NCBI GenBank assembly: GCA_903834145.1
Contig: CAILHY010000022.1
Coordinates: forward strand, 1-64,000
Origin: an uncultured Actinomycetes bacterium
GTDB taxonomy: Bacteria > Actinomycetota > Actinomycetes > Nanopelagicales > Nanopelagicaceae
Length of the DNA: 64,000 bases
Direction of reading: 5' to 3'
Shown in pieces: positions 24,664 through 33,488 of this stretch. Numbering within the stretch: position 1 is the first letter of the stretch; every line of letters starts with the position of its first letter. The notes beneath the pieces are model-generated. The model saw only the letters and a program-made list of their open reading frames with translations. It was not told the DNA's origin and ran no database searches. A program made the position numbers and the translations under genes.

Positions 24664-26091
24664 GTGCCGTTCTTTGACCTGAATCTCGAACTCAATGGCA
24701 CTAACTTCATTCGTGAAGAAGAGCGTAGTGGAAATGCTCGATCCCTTTTTTGGCCATGGTGTGGAGCGAACGTGTCACTACTGGCCCTATCGTATGGCGC
24801 ATTTTTTCTAGGCTTTGGGATTTCCTTCTCCCAGGTATGTATTGCTGCTGTTCTTGGGGTTGTTCTCTCCTTTGTTTTAGTTGGCATTAGTTCTTTAGCA
24901 GGCAAACGTTCGAATGCTCCAACAATGACGCTTTCGCGGGCTGCCTTTGGGGTCAAGGGAAATATCGTTCCTGGTTTGCTTTCTTATCTCATCTTTGTGG
25001 GATGGGAAACGGTCCTGGTATCACTGGCCACATTGGCCACGCAAACAGTTTTTGCAAGAATCGGACACATCGATGCCAATCTCGCACGGATATCAGGTTT
25101 TATCCTGGCGGTTGGGCTCACAGTTTTTGGTGGGGTCCTTGGATTTCACGTGATTATGCGTTTACAAAAATGGCTTACGATCGCAACGGTCATTATGACC
25201 TTTGGTTACATCGCATTGACTTTTCATCACATTGTGTGGAGTTCGGTTTCCGCTATTCATGGGGGAAATCTTCAGGCAGTTATTGGCGCAACCATTTTTG
25301 CAATCACTGGTATTGGGTTGGGATGGGTGAACTCCGCTGCAGATTATTCACGCTACCTTCCACGTACTGTTACAAGCCGTTCTGTTGTGGGGTGGACAGT
25401 TTTTGGATCATCGCTGGTGCCGATCATTCTTGTGATTTACGGTTCAATGCTTGCAGGAAGCAGCAAAGAACTCAGTGACAAAATTGCCATGGATCCGATT
25501 GGCGCCCTGACAACACTGGTGCCAACCTGGTATCTAATTCCTTTTGCTTGCGTTGCAGTTTTAGGATTGATAGGTGGAGCTATCTTGGATCTCTATTCGT
25601 CAGGATTAGCTCTTGTTTCCATTGGCCTGCCGGTGCGCAGACACATAGCCGCAGGGATTGATGCCTGCATCATGTTGGCTGGAACGATTTATATCGTCTG
25701 GTTTGCGGGCAACTTCTCCGTACCTTTTCAGGGATTTTTGATCACTTTGGGAGTGCCGATCGCTGTATGGTCGGCAATCTTCGTAGCCGACGTCTTATTG
25801 CGAAAGAGTGATTACACAGAGCAGGATTTGTTCACGCCTAATGGCCGCTATGGTGCTTGGAATGTGCGTTCCCTAGTTTTGATGTTCATGGGTTCAGTTA
25901 TTGGATGGGGTTTCGTTACCAATACTTTTGCTTCCTGGTTGTCTTGGCAAGGTTATTTTCTTGGAACTATCGGAGGAAAAACTGGACCCTGGGCCTTTGC
26001 TAATGTCGGAGTGATCTTCGCTTTACTGATCGGATTTTTTGGACATATTGCACTTTCTCGTAAGGCAATAAGAAAACAGGAGTCCGACTAA
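24664..26091 (+). CDS. NCS1-family cytosine/purine permease
   Basis: A 475-aa polytopic protein. After a short cytoplasmic start it shows FWPWCGANVSLLALSYGAF, then MTLSRAAFGVKGNIVPGLLSYLIFVGWETV and WVNSAADYSRYLPR, all typical of CodB-like nucleobase:cation symporters. The GTG at 24664 was chosen for its AAGGAG site; an upstream TTG at 24640 is weaker. It would import cytosine, hydantoin or a related base. The stop shares CTAA with the convergent nhaA. Confidence 0.86.
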   Translation: MPFFDLNLELNGTNFIREEERSGNARSLFWPWCGANVSLLALSYGAFFLGFGISFSQVCIAAVLGVVLSFVLVGISSLAGKRSNAPTMTLSRAAFGVKGNIVPGLLSYLIFVGWETVLVSLATLATQTVFARIGHIDANLARISGFILAVGLTVFGGVLGFHVIMRLQKWLTIATVIMTFGYIALTFHHIVWSSVSAIHGGNLQAVIGATIFAITGIGLGWVNSAADYSRYLPRTVTSRSVVGWTVFGSSLVPIILVIYGSMLAGSSKELSDKIAMDPIGALTTLVPTWYLIPFACVAVLGLIGGAILDLYSSGLALVSIGLPVRRHIAAGIDACIMLAGTIYIVWFAGNFSVPFQGFLITLGVPIAVWSAIFVADVLLRKSDYTEQDLFTPNGRYGAWNVRSLVLMFMGSVIGWGFVTNTFASWLSWQGYFLGTIGGKTGPWAFANVGVIFALLIGFFGHIALSRKAIRKQESD

Positions 26092-27089
26092 TCCTGTTTG
26101 AATGAAACTTTTCTGAGGTAGATAAGTCCGATCGTGGCAGAAATAAGTGCAGCGATCAGAAGACCCGCTCGAACCTGATCCAGTGAAAGTGGATCCTTGA
26201 AAGCAAGTTCTGCGATGAAGAGCGAAACCGTGAGACCCATTCCTGCAAGGGCACCTGCACCTGCAATTTCTTTATAAGTCAGGGAATTCGGTTTTTGTGC
26301 AATGCCCATCTTTATCGCAAACCATGCAAAGAAAGTGATTCCGCAAATCTTGCCAACAACTCGTCCGATGATGAGACCCGCGCTGACAGGGGAGGAGATC
26401 AGGTGCGAAAGGTTATGAACATCAAATCGGACTCCGATGTTCACTAAAGCAAAGAGCGGGATTATGAGGAAACTTGTCCATGGATGGATGAAAGAAATAA
26501 GACGATCTGTGGAAATGATCCTTTTCAGCGGAAGGATCCATGCCAGCAAAACGGCGCCGATAGTTGAAGCAATTCGCACCGGGCTGATGCCTCCTGAGTA
26601 AAAAACCCCCAGGACAATGATGGATCCAAGGTCATCTGCAATGGCAAGGGTGAGTAGGAATATCTTCAAGGAGGTATCTATGCGCGATCCCAATAGCGCT
26701 AAGGCGCCTAACGACAAGGCGATATCGGTGGGCATCGCAACAGCCCAACCGTTGGCACCGCCGCCACTGTGGTTTAGGAGCAAGTAGATAAATGCGGGAG
26801 TCAGCATGCCGCCCATGGCTGCGATTATCGGTAGAGCTGCGGATTTGGGTTTACGTAATTCACCTTGATCGAATTCTCGTTTGATTTCCAAGCCGACCAA
26901 AAAGAAGAAAACGCTCATTAAACCTTCACTGATGAAATTCTTTGAAGGGTTCCAGAAATTTGTGTAGTCAGAAGAGAGGGGCGAATTCGCGAAAATCAAT
27001 GCAATGGCGCAGGAGGCAATCAGAAAGATGCCACCGGCAACTTCCGTTCTGAAAAAACGTGCTAACGCGGTGGAGAGACGACGAACCAT
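26088..27089 (-). CDS. nhaA: Na+/H+ antiporter NhaA
   Basis: A 333-aa antiporter slightly shorter than the typical 380-390 residues. It has FFFLVGLEIKREF, MPTDIALSLGALALLG and the Asp pair of the ion site in LAIADDLGSI. It also has the late AGMGLTVSLFIAELAF. It exchanges sodium for protons across the inner membrane. The start is directly behind a TACCCT box (6-nt gap), so it is likely leaderless. It follows the cytochrome operon terminator. Confidence 0.93.
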   Translation of the reverse strand: MVRRLSTALARFFRTEVAGGIFLIASCAIALIFANSPLSSDYTNFWNPSKNFISEGLMSVFFFLVGLEIKREFDQGELRKPKSAALPIIAAMGGMLTPAFIYLLLNHSGGGANGWAVAMPTDIALSLGALALLGSRIDTSLKIFLLTLAIADDLGSIIVLGVFYSGGISPVRIASTIGAVLLAWILPLKRIISTDRLISFIHPWTSFLIIPLFALVNIGVRFDVHNLSHLISSPVSAGLIIGRVVGKICGITFFAWFAIKMGIAQKPNSLTYKEIAGAGALAGMGLTVSLFIAELAFKDPLSLDQVRAGLLIAALISATIGLIYLRKVSFKQD

Positions 27090-27095
27090 GGTGGA

Positions 27096-27101
27096 AGGGT
27101 A
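27096..27101 (-). promoter_or_regulatory. Candidate -10 box (TACCCT) for leaderless nhaA
   Basis: TACCCT on the minus strand ends 6 nt before the nhaA ATG; no ribosome site is seen. It lies just past the terminator of the upstream operon. Confidence 0.5.
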
Positions 27102-27103
27102 TC

Positions 27104-27151
27104 CAAAAAAGACTCAGCCCCGAGTTCCTGTACCGGAACTCGGGGCTGAGT
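27104..27151 (-). terminator. Rho-independent terminator of the cytochrome b operon
   Basis: Perfect 17-bp arms 27112-27128 and 27135-27151 with a 6-nt loop are followed on the minus strand by a run of six or seven T. It lies 10 nt after the stop of the 311-aa gene and isolates the operon from nhaA. Confidence 0.93.
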
Positions 27152-27160
27152 GGAATTTAA

Positions 27161-28096
27161 CTATAGATTATTCTCTTTGTAATACTTGCGCCAGATAAGC
27201 CTATGGAAAGGAATCAGGCGAGGTAGTCGATTTATGAATGGCAACTTAGGCATAAAGATGAAGCCCAAGTTGAGCAGCATCAGCACGAAGAAAATTTGTG
27301 CGTCGGCATTTTCTGATGACTTGAATGGCTCGATTTGATACAACGAAGAGAACATCCATAGCCATGATTGACCAGGGTATGAACCTGTCTCGTTCATCAT
27401 TCCCCATTGGTCACCATGGAGATGTTGCTTAGCTCCGAGATCATCAAAGTATGCGCCATCTGCAAGGAAGAGCATTGGCATTGTGAAATCACTAGGCAAA
27501 GGAGTTACCTGAGTGGTTAAAAGTCCATCCAGAGAGCCTTCCTGAGCCAGATGCAAGAGCGCATTTGTGAGTATTGGGACGGGTCCATATGCAGCATCGG
27601 CGGTAACCGAGGCGGCATCTCCGGCTTTTTCAATGGCAGATGCATAATCTGAAGCCCACTTTGTCTGTTGATCAGAACTGGCGCCATTCCATGTAGCAAC
27701 AGCCCCAGGTACTGCAGGGTCAATACTTGACTTCAATGGCTTCAATACAAAATCTTCAGCTGGATTAACAGGAATCGTTACTCCGGCCCACTTCTGAATC
27801 TTTAGTGGCCCAAGATTTAAACCCTCAGCCGCTGTGTTGTAAGGAGCGCCGTAGCCTGCGCTGATTGTTGAACCAGCTAGCTCGCCTGTTGCCGTGGCAA
27901 CAAAGTCAGAGGGAGCGTTTTGTCCCCATTGCTGCAAAGTAATTGCGCGATCATCAGGTGAACTAAATAGTGCTGCAAGAGCGCCAACAAGGACTGTTAC
28001 GACAACAAGTGCGATAACAAATTCTTTTACTAGATCATATGGACGCTTTGGTCCGCTCCATTTTGCAAGATCGACATTGCGTTCTTTGGTACTCAC
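27161..28096 (-). CDS. Membrane-anchored extracytoplasmic protein of the cytochrome b operon
   Basis: A 311-aa protein with a membrane segment at about residues 25-45, a large extracytoplasmic region of about 215 residues, and a second membrane segment near residues 263-283 followed by a basic tail (NRLPRLIPFHRLIWRKYYK). There is no CxxCH heme motif and no Rieske cluster motif. The outer domain has a His-rich spot (KQHLHGDQW). Its start overlaps the cytochrome b gene by 4 nt. It may be the partner subunit of a small quinol-handling complex. I do not recognise the family. Confidence 0.7.
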   Translation of the reverse strand: MSTKERNVDLAKWSGPKRPYDLVKEFVIALVVVTVLVGALAALFSSPDDRAITLQQWGQNAPSDFVATATGELAGSTISAGYGAPYNTAAEGLNLGPLKIQKWAGVTIPVNPAEDFVLKPLKSSIDPAVPGAVATWNGASSDQQTKWASDYASAIEKAGDAASVTADAAYGPVPILTNALLHLAQEGSLDGLLTTQVTPLPSDFTMPMLFLADGAYFDDLGAKQHLHGDQWGMMNETGSYPGQSWLWMFSSLYQIEPFKSSENADAQIFFVLMLLNLGFIFMPKLPFINRLPRLIPFHRLIWRKYYKENNL

Positions 28097-28710
28097 TTGC
28101 CACCTCCAGCAATCTCTTTCGCATCAAGCGGAGGTACGACACCATTTTTACGAACAAGAATGACGTGCCATACCACGATGATTCCAACAGCAAGTGGAAG
28201 AAGCGCTACGTGAAGAAGTAAGGCTTGACCTGAGTTAAGGGTATTCATAAATGAACCGATACCCACGGAGTTCAAACCATCTTTAGCTTGGGTTGCAATC
28301 CATTGGGAATCGAAGTTTCCTTGAATGAGATATCCGGTAAAGGCGGTTGCAAGGGATGCAAGGAAACAGAAAGTTCCCGTTACCCACGTCATGAAGCGTC
28401 GTCCACGCCATGCGGCCATCCAGAACTTGCCCCATAGGTGAACAACCATGAATACGAAGAACATTTCAACTGCCCACAAGTGAACAGAGTTTACGTAATG
28501 CCCAACACTGGAGGAGTGCCACCAAGCAGCACCTTTAGTTGTGAGCCAAATTCCGGAACCGATAATTACCGCAAGAGCTGCAAGGGTTAATACGCCAAAG
28601 ACGTAAATCCACGATGCAACATAGGAGGGTTGATTATCTGGAAGTGCATCTTGAGGATCGATGCGTTCAATAGTTGCACGTCGTACGCGCGTGGTCCACA
28701 TAGTTGCCAT
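28093..28710 (-). CDS. Cytochrome b N-terminal-domain protein (b6-like, four helices)
   Basis: A 205-aa protein equal to the N-terminal half of cytochrome b. Two His pairs sit on two helices: HLWAVEMFFVFMVVH (14 apart, about residues 76-90) and HVALLPLAVGIIVVWH (15 apart, about 165-180). These would bind two b hemes across the membrane. The spacing matches that in this window's own QcrB. The Q-site PEWY region of the C-terminal half is not encoded here. A short one-helix gene precedes and an anchored extracytoplasmic protein follows. There is no Rieske or cytochrome c gene in the operon, so its electron partner is unknown. Confidence 0.85.
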   Translation of the reverse strand: MATMWTTRVRRATIERIDPQDALPDNQPSYVASWIYVFGVLTLAALAVIIGSGIWLTTKGAAWWHSSSVGHYVNSVHLWAVEMFFVFMVVHLWGKFWMAAWRGRRFMTWVTGTFCFLASLATAFTGYLIQGNFDSQWIATQAKDGLNSVGIGSFMNTLNSGQALLLHVALLPLAVGIIVVWHVILVRKNGVVPPLDAKEIAGGGK

Positions 28711-28715
28711 AGTTT

Positions 28716-28877
28716 CTACTTCCCGTCTTCTTTATGAGTAGGGAATGGAATAACCAGTGCCAAAATAAATAGCACAAAAATGCAACCAATCATGATGAGG
28801 TTGGGGATCGACACAGATATGAAGCCCCAGTTAAAGAATTTCGCAGGACCATTTAATGACAAAGCCAATAAAGCCAT
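28716..28877 (-). CDS. Small single-helix membrane protein of the cytochrome b operon
   Basis: A 53-aa protein: short amphipathic start (MALLALSLNGPAKFFNWG) and one membrane segment at about residues 24-45, ending FPTHKEDGK. The ATG at 28877 has a good GGAGAG site, 5 nt separate its stop from the cytochrome b start, and it looks like a small stabilising subunit as in other cytochrome complexes (inference). A longer in-frame start at 28928 is less likely. Confidence 0.72.
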   Translation of the reverse strand: MALLALSLNGPAKFFNWGFISVSIPNLIMIGCIFVLFILALVIPFPTHKEDGK

Positions 28878-29100
28878 AGCTCGCTCTCCTTTTTGACTCC
28901 TATGAATTAGGCGTCGCAATGTGGACAAGTATCCTTCTTTGTCCGATTTTCTACGGGGTTTTCACACTTAAACTATAGGAATATTGACCCTTTTAAGGGG
29001 CACCACTCTTGCCTCTGCTTTTTGGGGGAGACACCAATCTAGTATTTGCTTAGGTAGGTGTAGGGGATTAAGTGGTAAATGCCACGACAACGCCATGCAA
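28878..29100. other. Intergenic region between cytochrome b operon and glnA terminator
   Basis: About 220 bp with no convincing gene. It must hold the promoter of the minus-strand cytochrome b operon near its left end. A TTGTCC-like hexamer and AT-rich stretches are present, but no single promoter could be chosen. A TTTTAAGGGG stretch near 28990 was not assigned. Confidence 0.4.
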
Positions 29101-29103
29101 AAG

Positions 29104-29136
29104 AAAACCCCCGCCAAAGTTTCTGACGGGGGTTTT
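29104..29136 (-). terminator. Terminator of glnA
   Basis: Arms AAAACCCCCG (29104-29113) and CGGGGGTTTT (29127-29136) form a GC-rich hairpin after the glnA stop. On the minus strand a TTCTTTT tract follows, as expected for rho-independent termination. Confidence 0.88.
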
Positions 29137-29150
29137 GCTAGTAAAACTTT

Positions 29151-30581
29151 TTAGAGATCGAAGTACAACTCGAACTCTGCTGGATGTGGACGCAAGCGAA
29201 CATAATCTACTTCGGATTCACGTTTGAAGTGGATCCATGTATCGATGAGGTCCTTGGTGAATACTCCACCACGAGTAAGGAATTCGTTGTCGCGCTCTAG
29301 GTTATCCAGAACTGCATCGAGTGATCCTGGAACTTGTGGGATCAGCGCCGCTTCTTCCGCGCTGAGTTCGTAGAGATCCTTGTCAACTGGTAGTGGCGGC
29401 TCGATCTTATTGATGATTCCATCAAGGCCAGCCATCAACATTGCTGCGAAGGCTAGGTATGGGTTTGATGATGGATCGGGGCAACGGAATTCGATGCGCT
29501 TTGCCTTTGGATTTGTACCTGTGATTGGAATACGGATACACGCAGAACGGTTGCGAGCAGAGTAAACAAGGTTTACTGGAGCTTCGTATCCAGGAACTAA
29601 ACGACGGTAGGAGTTCACTGTTGGGTTAGTGAATGCGAGAAGTGATGGTGCGTGCTTCAAGAGTCCACCGACATACCAACGTGCCATGTCAGAGAGATCT
29701 CCGTAGCCTTCGCCCCAAAACAATGGCTTGCCATCTTTCCAGAGTGACTGGTGAACGTGCATGCCCGAACCGTTATCTCCAAAGAGTGGCTTTGGCATAA
29801 ATGTTGCAGTCTTACCGCCCTGCCATGCCGTGTTCTTGATGATGTACTTAAACTTCATGAGGTCATCGCCTGCATGCAAGATGTCGCTGAAGCGATAGTT
29901 GATTTCCATCTGGCCAGCAGTTCCAACTTCATGGTGTGCACGCTCTACAAGAAGTCCAACCTTGCCGAGATTCATGACCATTTCATCGCGAAGATCTGCG
30001 TACTGATCCGTTGGTGAGACGGGGAAGTAGCCACCCTTTACGCGAGTACGGTATCCGCGGTTTGGTGTGCCATCGGCATCTTTTTCGATTCCGGTATTCC
30101 ATGCGCCTTCATAGGAATCAATGTGGTGAAACGCTTCGTTGATTCCGGTTGAGAAACGAACTGCATCAAAGACGTAGAACTCTGCTTCTGGGGCAAAGAA
30201 GGCGGTGTCAGCGATTCCAGTGGAGCGCATGAAGTCAACGGCCTTGGCAACAATGCCGCGAGGATCGCGACTGTATGGGGAATTATCAACTGGGTTGTGA
30301 ACAGAAAAGTTTATGATCAAAGTTTTTTCTTTGCGGAAAGGATCAACGAAAGCAGATTCTGGAACTGGAAGAAGCTTCATATCTGATTCATGAATTGCTT
30401 GGAAACCGCGGATGGATGAACCATCAAACATCAATCCATCAGTAAAGACTGCTTCATCAAATGATTCAACAGGAACGTTGAAGTGATGTTGAATGCCAGG
30501 TAAATCGATGAATCGAACGTCAACGAGTTTGACATCCTCCTTCTTAATAAATGTAAAAATTTCTGCAGAATTCTTAAACAT
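29151..30581 (-). CDS. glnA: Glutamine synthetase type I
   Basis: A 476-aa enzyme that makes glutamine from glutamate, ammonia and ATP, as a dodecamer. It has [22 protein letters not shown] (metal-binding Glu), [12 protein letters not shown], and NRSACIRIP. The Tyr in [10 protein letters not shown] matches the adenylylation site of GlnE-regulated enzymes, so covalent control is likely. The ATG at 30581 has a GGGGG ribosome site and gives [11 protein letters not shown], the normal family start. Possible GlnR-type half-sites lie about 110-135 bp upstream. Confidence 0.96.
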   Translation of the reverse strand: MFKNSAEIFTFIKKEDVKLVDVRFIDLPGIQHHFNVPVESFDEAVFTDGLMFDGSSIRGFQAIHESDMKLLPVPESAFVDPFRKEKTLIINFSVHNPVDNSPYSRDPRGIVAKAVDFMRSTGIADTAFFAPEAEFYVFDAVRFSTGINEAFHHIDSYEGAWNTGIEKDADGTPNRGYRTRVKGGYFPVSPTDQYADLRDEMVMNLGKVGLLVERAHHEVGTAGQMEINYRFSDILHAGDDLMKFKYIIKNTAWQGGKTATFMPKPLFGDNGSGMHVHQSLWKDGKPLFWGEGYGDLSDMARWYVGGLLKHAPSLLAFTNPTVNSYRRLVPGYEAPVNLVYSARNRSACIRIPITGTNPKAKRIEFRCPDPSSNPYLAFAAMLMAGLDGIINKIEPPLPVDKDLYELSAEEAALIPQVPGSLDAVLDNLERDNEFLTRGGVFTKDLIDTWIHFKRESEVDYVRLRPHPAEFELYFDL

Positions 30582-30690
30582 GTTTCCCCCGTTGTCGCCG
30601 TGATCCGCAATTCGCGGTTCTGATCTAGATTGGCTCTCCATTGAGCGGTAACGCTTGGGCGTAAGGATAGGTCTCTGGCTCGAAAAGGTG

Positions 30691-30717
30691 ATAACTGCTC
30701 TGTTACATCCATGTTAA
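30691..30717 (-). promoter_or_regulatory. Candidate GlnR-type box upstream of glnA
   Basis: On the minus strand three AC-type half-sites (TTAAC, GTAAC, GTTAT) are spaced at exactly 11 bp. The GTAAC matches the gTnAC half of the GlnR consensus; the others match only partly. The position fits activation of glnA. Confidence 0.35.
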
Positions 30718-30727
30718 GAATTCTTAA
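30714..30727. repeat. Perfect 14-bp palindrome TTAAGAATTCTTAA
   Basis: It lies between the divergent glnA and RDD-gene promoters and touches the left-most GlnR-like half-site. It may be an operator or part of an AT-rich promoter spacer. Confidence 0.6.
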
Positions 30728-30752
30728 AGGACCTCTGGCGCCGGGTTGCCAG

Positions 30753-30758
30753 TAGGCT
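30753..30758 (+). promoter_or_regulatory. Candidate -10 box (TAGGCT) for leaderless RDD gene
   Basis: TAGGCT ends 6 nt before the ATG at 30765; no ribosome site is seen. Confidence 0.5.
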
Positions 30759-30764
30759 CGCCTC

Positions 30765-31130
30765 ATGAATTTCGTCAGAGTGGGCATGTGGAGGCGTTTT
30801 GCCGCCCTGATGCTGGATTGGCTGGCCTGTCTATCTATCTCTAACTCTGTGACCACGCGGGGCACCTTGGCCCATCAAGTGGCTCCTTTGGCCATCTTTT
30901 TTCTTGAAATCTGGATCCTCACGAGCCTGTCAGGGTCCTCCGCGGGCCAGCGAGTCCTGGGCATACGCGTTGTGAGATTTGGCGATGGGGGAAGAGTTGC
31001 CCCGCTTCAGGTCTTGATTCGAAGCGTTTTGATCGTTCTCGTTGTTACAGCCGTGACCTTCGACGAGAATGGTCGAGGCCTTCACGAGCGATTGAGCGGA
31101 AGTGTTTTGACCAGAGCTGAGAAAAAGTGA
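30765..31130 (+). CDS. RDD-family membrane protein
   Basis: A 121-aa protein with the RDD pattern: WRRFAALMLDW (Arg then Asp in helix 1), the middle motif SAGQRVLGIRVV, and a final ENGRGLHERLSGSVL. It has two to three membrane segments. It corresponds by position to the small RDD gene beside glnA1 in Mycobacterium. Function is unknown; RDD proteins have been linked to ion transport. The tail runs into short repeats of GTGAGAACAA near 31126-31150. Confidence 0.85.
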   Translation: MNFVRVGMWRRFAALMLDWLACLSISNSVTTRGTLAHQVAPLAIFFLEIWILTSLSGSSAGQRVLGIRVVRFGDGGRVAPLQVLIRSVLIVLVVTAVTFDENGRGLHERLSGSVLTRAEKK

Positions 31131-31170
31131 GAACAAGTGAGAACAAGTGAGATGAACTCCGTTGATCTCG

Positions 31171-31860
31171 TTAGCGTTTAGGAACCTTCACGCCTTTAGG
31201 CATGGGGCCTTTAGGAATTGGCATCGAAAGTCCACCGACTGCTTTTAAGCGATTTCGTACTTCTCGCATCTGAGCGGGGCTAAGTTTCTTTGGGAGCTTT
31301 GCCAATTTCTTCTGTAATTTACGAAGCTTTACTTGGCCCTCGTTATCGCCAACGATAAATTCAGTAATAGGCACTCCAGGTGCAAATCTTTCTGTCTTCT
31401 TCTTCTCATCAGCGAGCAATGCGCGAACGCCCGCTCCACCTTCACCGACAAGAACAATTCCAGCGCGACCAACACTGCGGTGGACCATATCTTGTGTGCG
31501 CGAAACAGCGACGGCGGGAGTAGTCGTCCATCCTTTACGAATCGCCATGAGCACACTTGCGCCCGCTCCAATTTGACCTTCAATAGAGGCATAGGCGGCG
31601 GTACCTGCAAGGCGAGTAAAGAAAAACAAAGCAGCGAGAATTGCCAAAGGCATCGAAACGAACGCGGCGTAAACGGGATGACCGAAGGCAAACCCTAGGC
31701 CAATACCGATCGCCCATACGCCAAGGAAGATTCCGGCAAGGGCCGAACCAATCCAAGGTTTCACATCTTTAGTGACACCGTACGCTTCGCGAACTGTTTT
31801 GAAGCGCTTCTCTTTGGGCGCAGATGCAGCCTTTTTGTTTCTCTTTAAGAAATTAAACAT
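31171..31860 (-). CDS. DUF4191-family membrane protein
   Basis: A 229-aa protein with two adjacent membrane segments at about residues 38-60 and 65-85, a basic N-terminus and a highly basic C-terminal tail (KLRKLQKKLAKLPKKLSPAQ...). It matches the conserved DUF4191 protein found between glnA and lipA in actinobacteria. No enzymatic motif is seen. It has a TAAACT box 6 nt before its ATG. Confidence 0.85.
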   Translation of the reverse strand: MFNFLKRNKKAASAPKEKRFKTVREAYGVTKDVKPWIGSALAGIFLGVWAIGIGLGFAFGHPVYAAFVSMPLAILAALFFFTRLAGTAAYASIEGQIGAGASVLMAIRKGWTTTPAVAVSRTQDMVHRSVGRAGIVLVGEGGAGVRALLADEKKKTERFAPGVPITEFIVGDNEGQVKLRKLQKKLAKLPKKLSPAQMREVRNRLKAVGGLSMPIPKGPMPKGVKVPKR

Positions 31861-31864
31861 GTGA

Positions 31865-32563
31865 CTAGTTTAGTGGAGCAGGTGCGCTACCACCAAGGCG
31901 AAGAGGCGCCCAGCGTTGACCCACGTGGCTATCAGGGTAGGTATTTTGCACCTGGTGCAGCATGGAAATCATGGTGGCGCGAAGATCGGCTTCGGCTTGT
32001 GTGACATCTTGATCTTTGGTGAAAAAAATCGGCTCTCCCACGACAACGGTAATCGGGACATGTTTTCTGCGAAGATCGCGGGGGACACCTTTAGTCCATA
32101 ATCTTTGGCTGCCCCAGATAATTGTAGGGATGACAGGAACTCCGGCGCCCATTGCTAATCGCACAACACCTGTTTTTAATTCCTTAATTTCAAAGCTCTT
32201 AGAAATCGTCGCCTCGGGGAAGATGCCTATGATTTCACCTGCGCGAAGTGCCCGTAGTGCTGCAACAAAAGATGCGGATCCATTGGAACGATCAACATTG
32301 ATGTGATGCATTCCGCGCATCAAGGGTCCGGCCAATTTATTATCGAAGATTTCTTTCTTCGCCATAAATCGAACGAATCTACCTGCTGGAAGTACAGCGG
32401 TGCCAGCCAGGGCAAAATCTAGATAGCTCACGTGATTAATCGCCAAAATTGCTCCACCGGTCCGCGGAACATTTTCCTCGCCAGCGAAATTCATTTTCAA
32501 ATCAAGATAGCGCCAAAAGAGTTTGGCGATTCCGATAACGGGCGGATAAACCAGATCAGCCAT
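31865..32563 (-). CDS. PlsC-type acyltransferase
   Basis: A 232-aa lysophospholipid acyltransferase-family protein. It has NHVSYLDF (NHx4D box) at about residue 39, [10 protein letters not shown], and the second box as FPEATIS, where the usual PEGT has Ala for Gly. It likely acts in phospholipid synthesis at the membrane. Its start overlaps lipA by 8 nt, and it may be cotranscribed with lipB-lipA. It is a paralogue of the gene at 798. Confidence 0.85.
   Translation of the reverse strand: MADLVYPPVIGIAKLFWRYLDLKMNFAGEENVPRTGGAILAINHVSYLDFALAGTAVLPAGRFVRFMAKKEIFDNKLAGPLMRGMHHINVDRSNGSASFVAALRALRAGEIIGIFPEATISKSFEIKELKTGVVRLAMGAGVPVIPTIIWGSQRLWTKGVPRDLRRKHVPITVVVGEPIFFTKDQDVTQAEADLRATMISMLHQVQNTYPDSHVGQRWAPLRLGGSAPAPLN
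31867..31872 (-). promoter_or_regulatory. Candidate -10 box (TAAACT) for leaderless DUF4191 gene
   Basis: TAAACT on the minus strand ends 6 nt before the ATG at 31860. It overlaps the end of the upstream plsC-like gene, so the DUF4191 gene could be expressed separately. Confidence 0.42.
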
Positions 32564-33488
32564 TAATAACCCGAGCCTCCATGGCTTGCTTGTATAAGCG
32601 CCCGGCTCGGTAACTTGAACGAACTAAGGGGCCACTCATTACTCCAAGGAAACCAATCTGTGTTGCCTCGGCTGCTAGTTCAACAAACTCTTGCGGTTTG
32701 ACCCATCGCTCAACAGGGTGGTGACGATTAGTGGGACGTAAGTATTGAGTGATCGTTATCAAATGGCACCCGGCACTATGGAGATCTTCCAGCGCCTTTC
32801 GAACTTCCTCGCGGGTTTCACCAAGTCCCAAAATCAGATTCGATTTCGTTATTAGTCCAAAGTCTCGCGCCATTGTTATAACTTCGAGTGAGCGCTCATA
32901 GGTAAAGGCTGGGCGCACTCGCTTAAATATGCGAGGAACGGTTTCGACATTGTGGGCAAATACTTCTGGTCGAGTTTCAAATACTTGATTGAGTAAATCG
33001 GCATGGCCGCTGAAATCTGGGGCCAACATTTCAACACCAGTGTTTGGATTGAGTTCGTGTACGGCGCGAATTGTTTCGGCGTACAACCATGCGCCTTCAT
33101 CTTCTAGGTCGTCGCGAGCAACCCCGGTGATTGTGGCGTATCGAAGATTCATGGCTTTGACAGACTCGGCTACACGACGAGGTTCATCGCGATCTAGCGG
33201 TTGAGGTTTACCAGTATCGATATTGCAGAAATCGCAACGACGTGTGCACTGTTCTCCACCGATAAGGAAGGTAGCTTCGCGGTCTTCCCAGCATTCAAAA
33301 ATATTTGGACATGCCGCTTCTTGACAGACAGTATGCAAGCCTTCGGATTTAACGAGCGAACGCATCTTTGTGTATTCAGGGCCCATATTTGCGCGAGTCT
33401 TAATCCACTCTGGTTTGCGCTCTATCGGGGTTTCTGAGTTGCGTGCTTCAATGCGAAGTAACTTACGACCATCAGGTGCCAAACTCAT
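32556..33488 (-). CDS. lipA: Lipoyl synthase
   Basis: A 310-aa radical-SAM enzyme that inserts two sulfurs into octanoyl-protein to form lipoyl groups. It shows the auxiliary cluster cysteines in [12 protein letters not shown] (Cx4Cx5C), the radical-SAM motif CTRRCDFC (Cx3Cx2C), and the C-terminal VRSSY that supplies the Ser ligand. Start overlaps lipB by 4 nt. Its substrates include SucB (37.4-39 kb) and the glycine-cleavage H protein. Confidence 0.96.
   Translation of the reverse strand: MSLAPDGRKLLRIEARNSETPIERKPEWIKTRANMGPEYTKMRSLVKSEGLHTVCQEAACPNIFECWEDREATFLIGGEQCTRRCDFCNIDTGKPQPLDRDEPRRVAESVKAMNLRYATITGVARDDLEDEGAWLYAETIRAVHELNPNTGVEMLAPDFSGHADLLNQVFETRPEVFAHNVETVPRIFKRVRPAFTYERSLEVITMARDFGLITKSNLILGLGETREEVRKALEDLHSAGCHLITITQYLRPTNRHHPVERWVKPQEFVELAAEATQIGFLGVMSGPLVRSSYRAGRLYKQAMEARVING

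Noticed and set aside
30431-30865. 144-codon minus-strand frame over the glnA start and the RDD gene
   Set aside because: It covers the glnA promoter region and two real genes in other frames; its translation has no recognisable features.
31126-31152. Short GTGAGAACAA repeats after the RDD gene as a terminator or binding array
   Set aside because: Only two to three imperfect units at the end of the coding region; no hairpin is formed.
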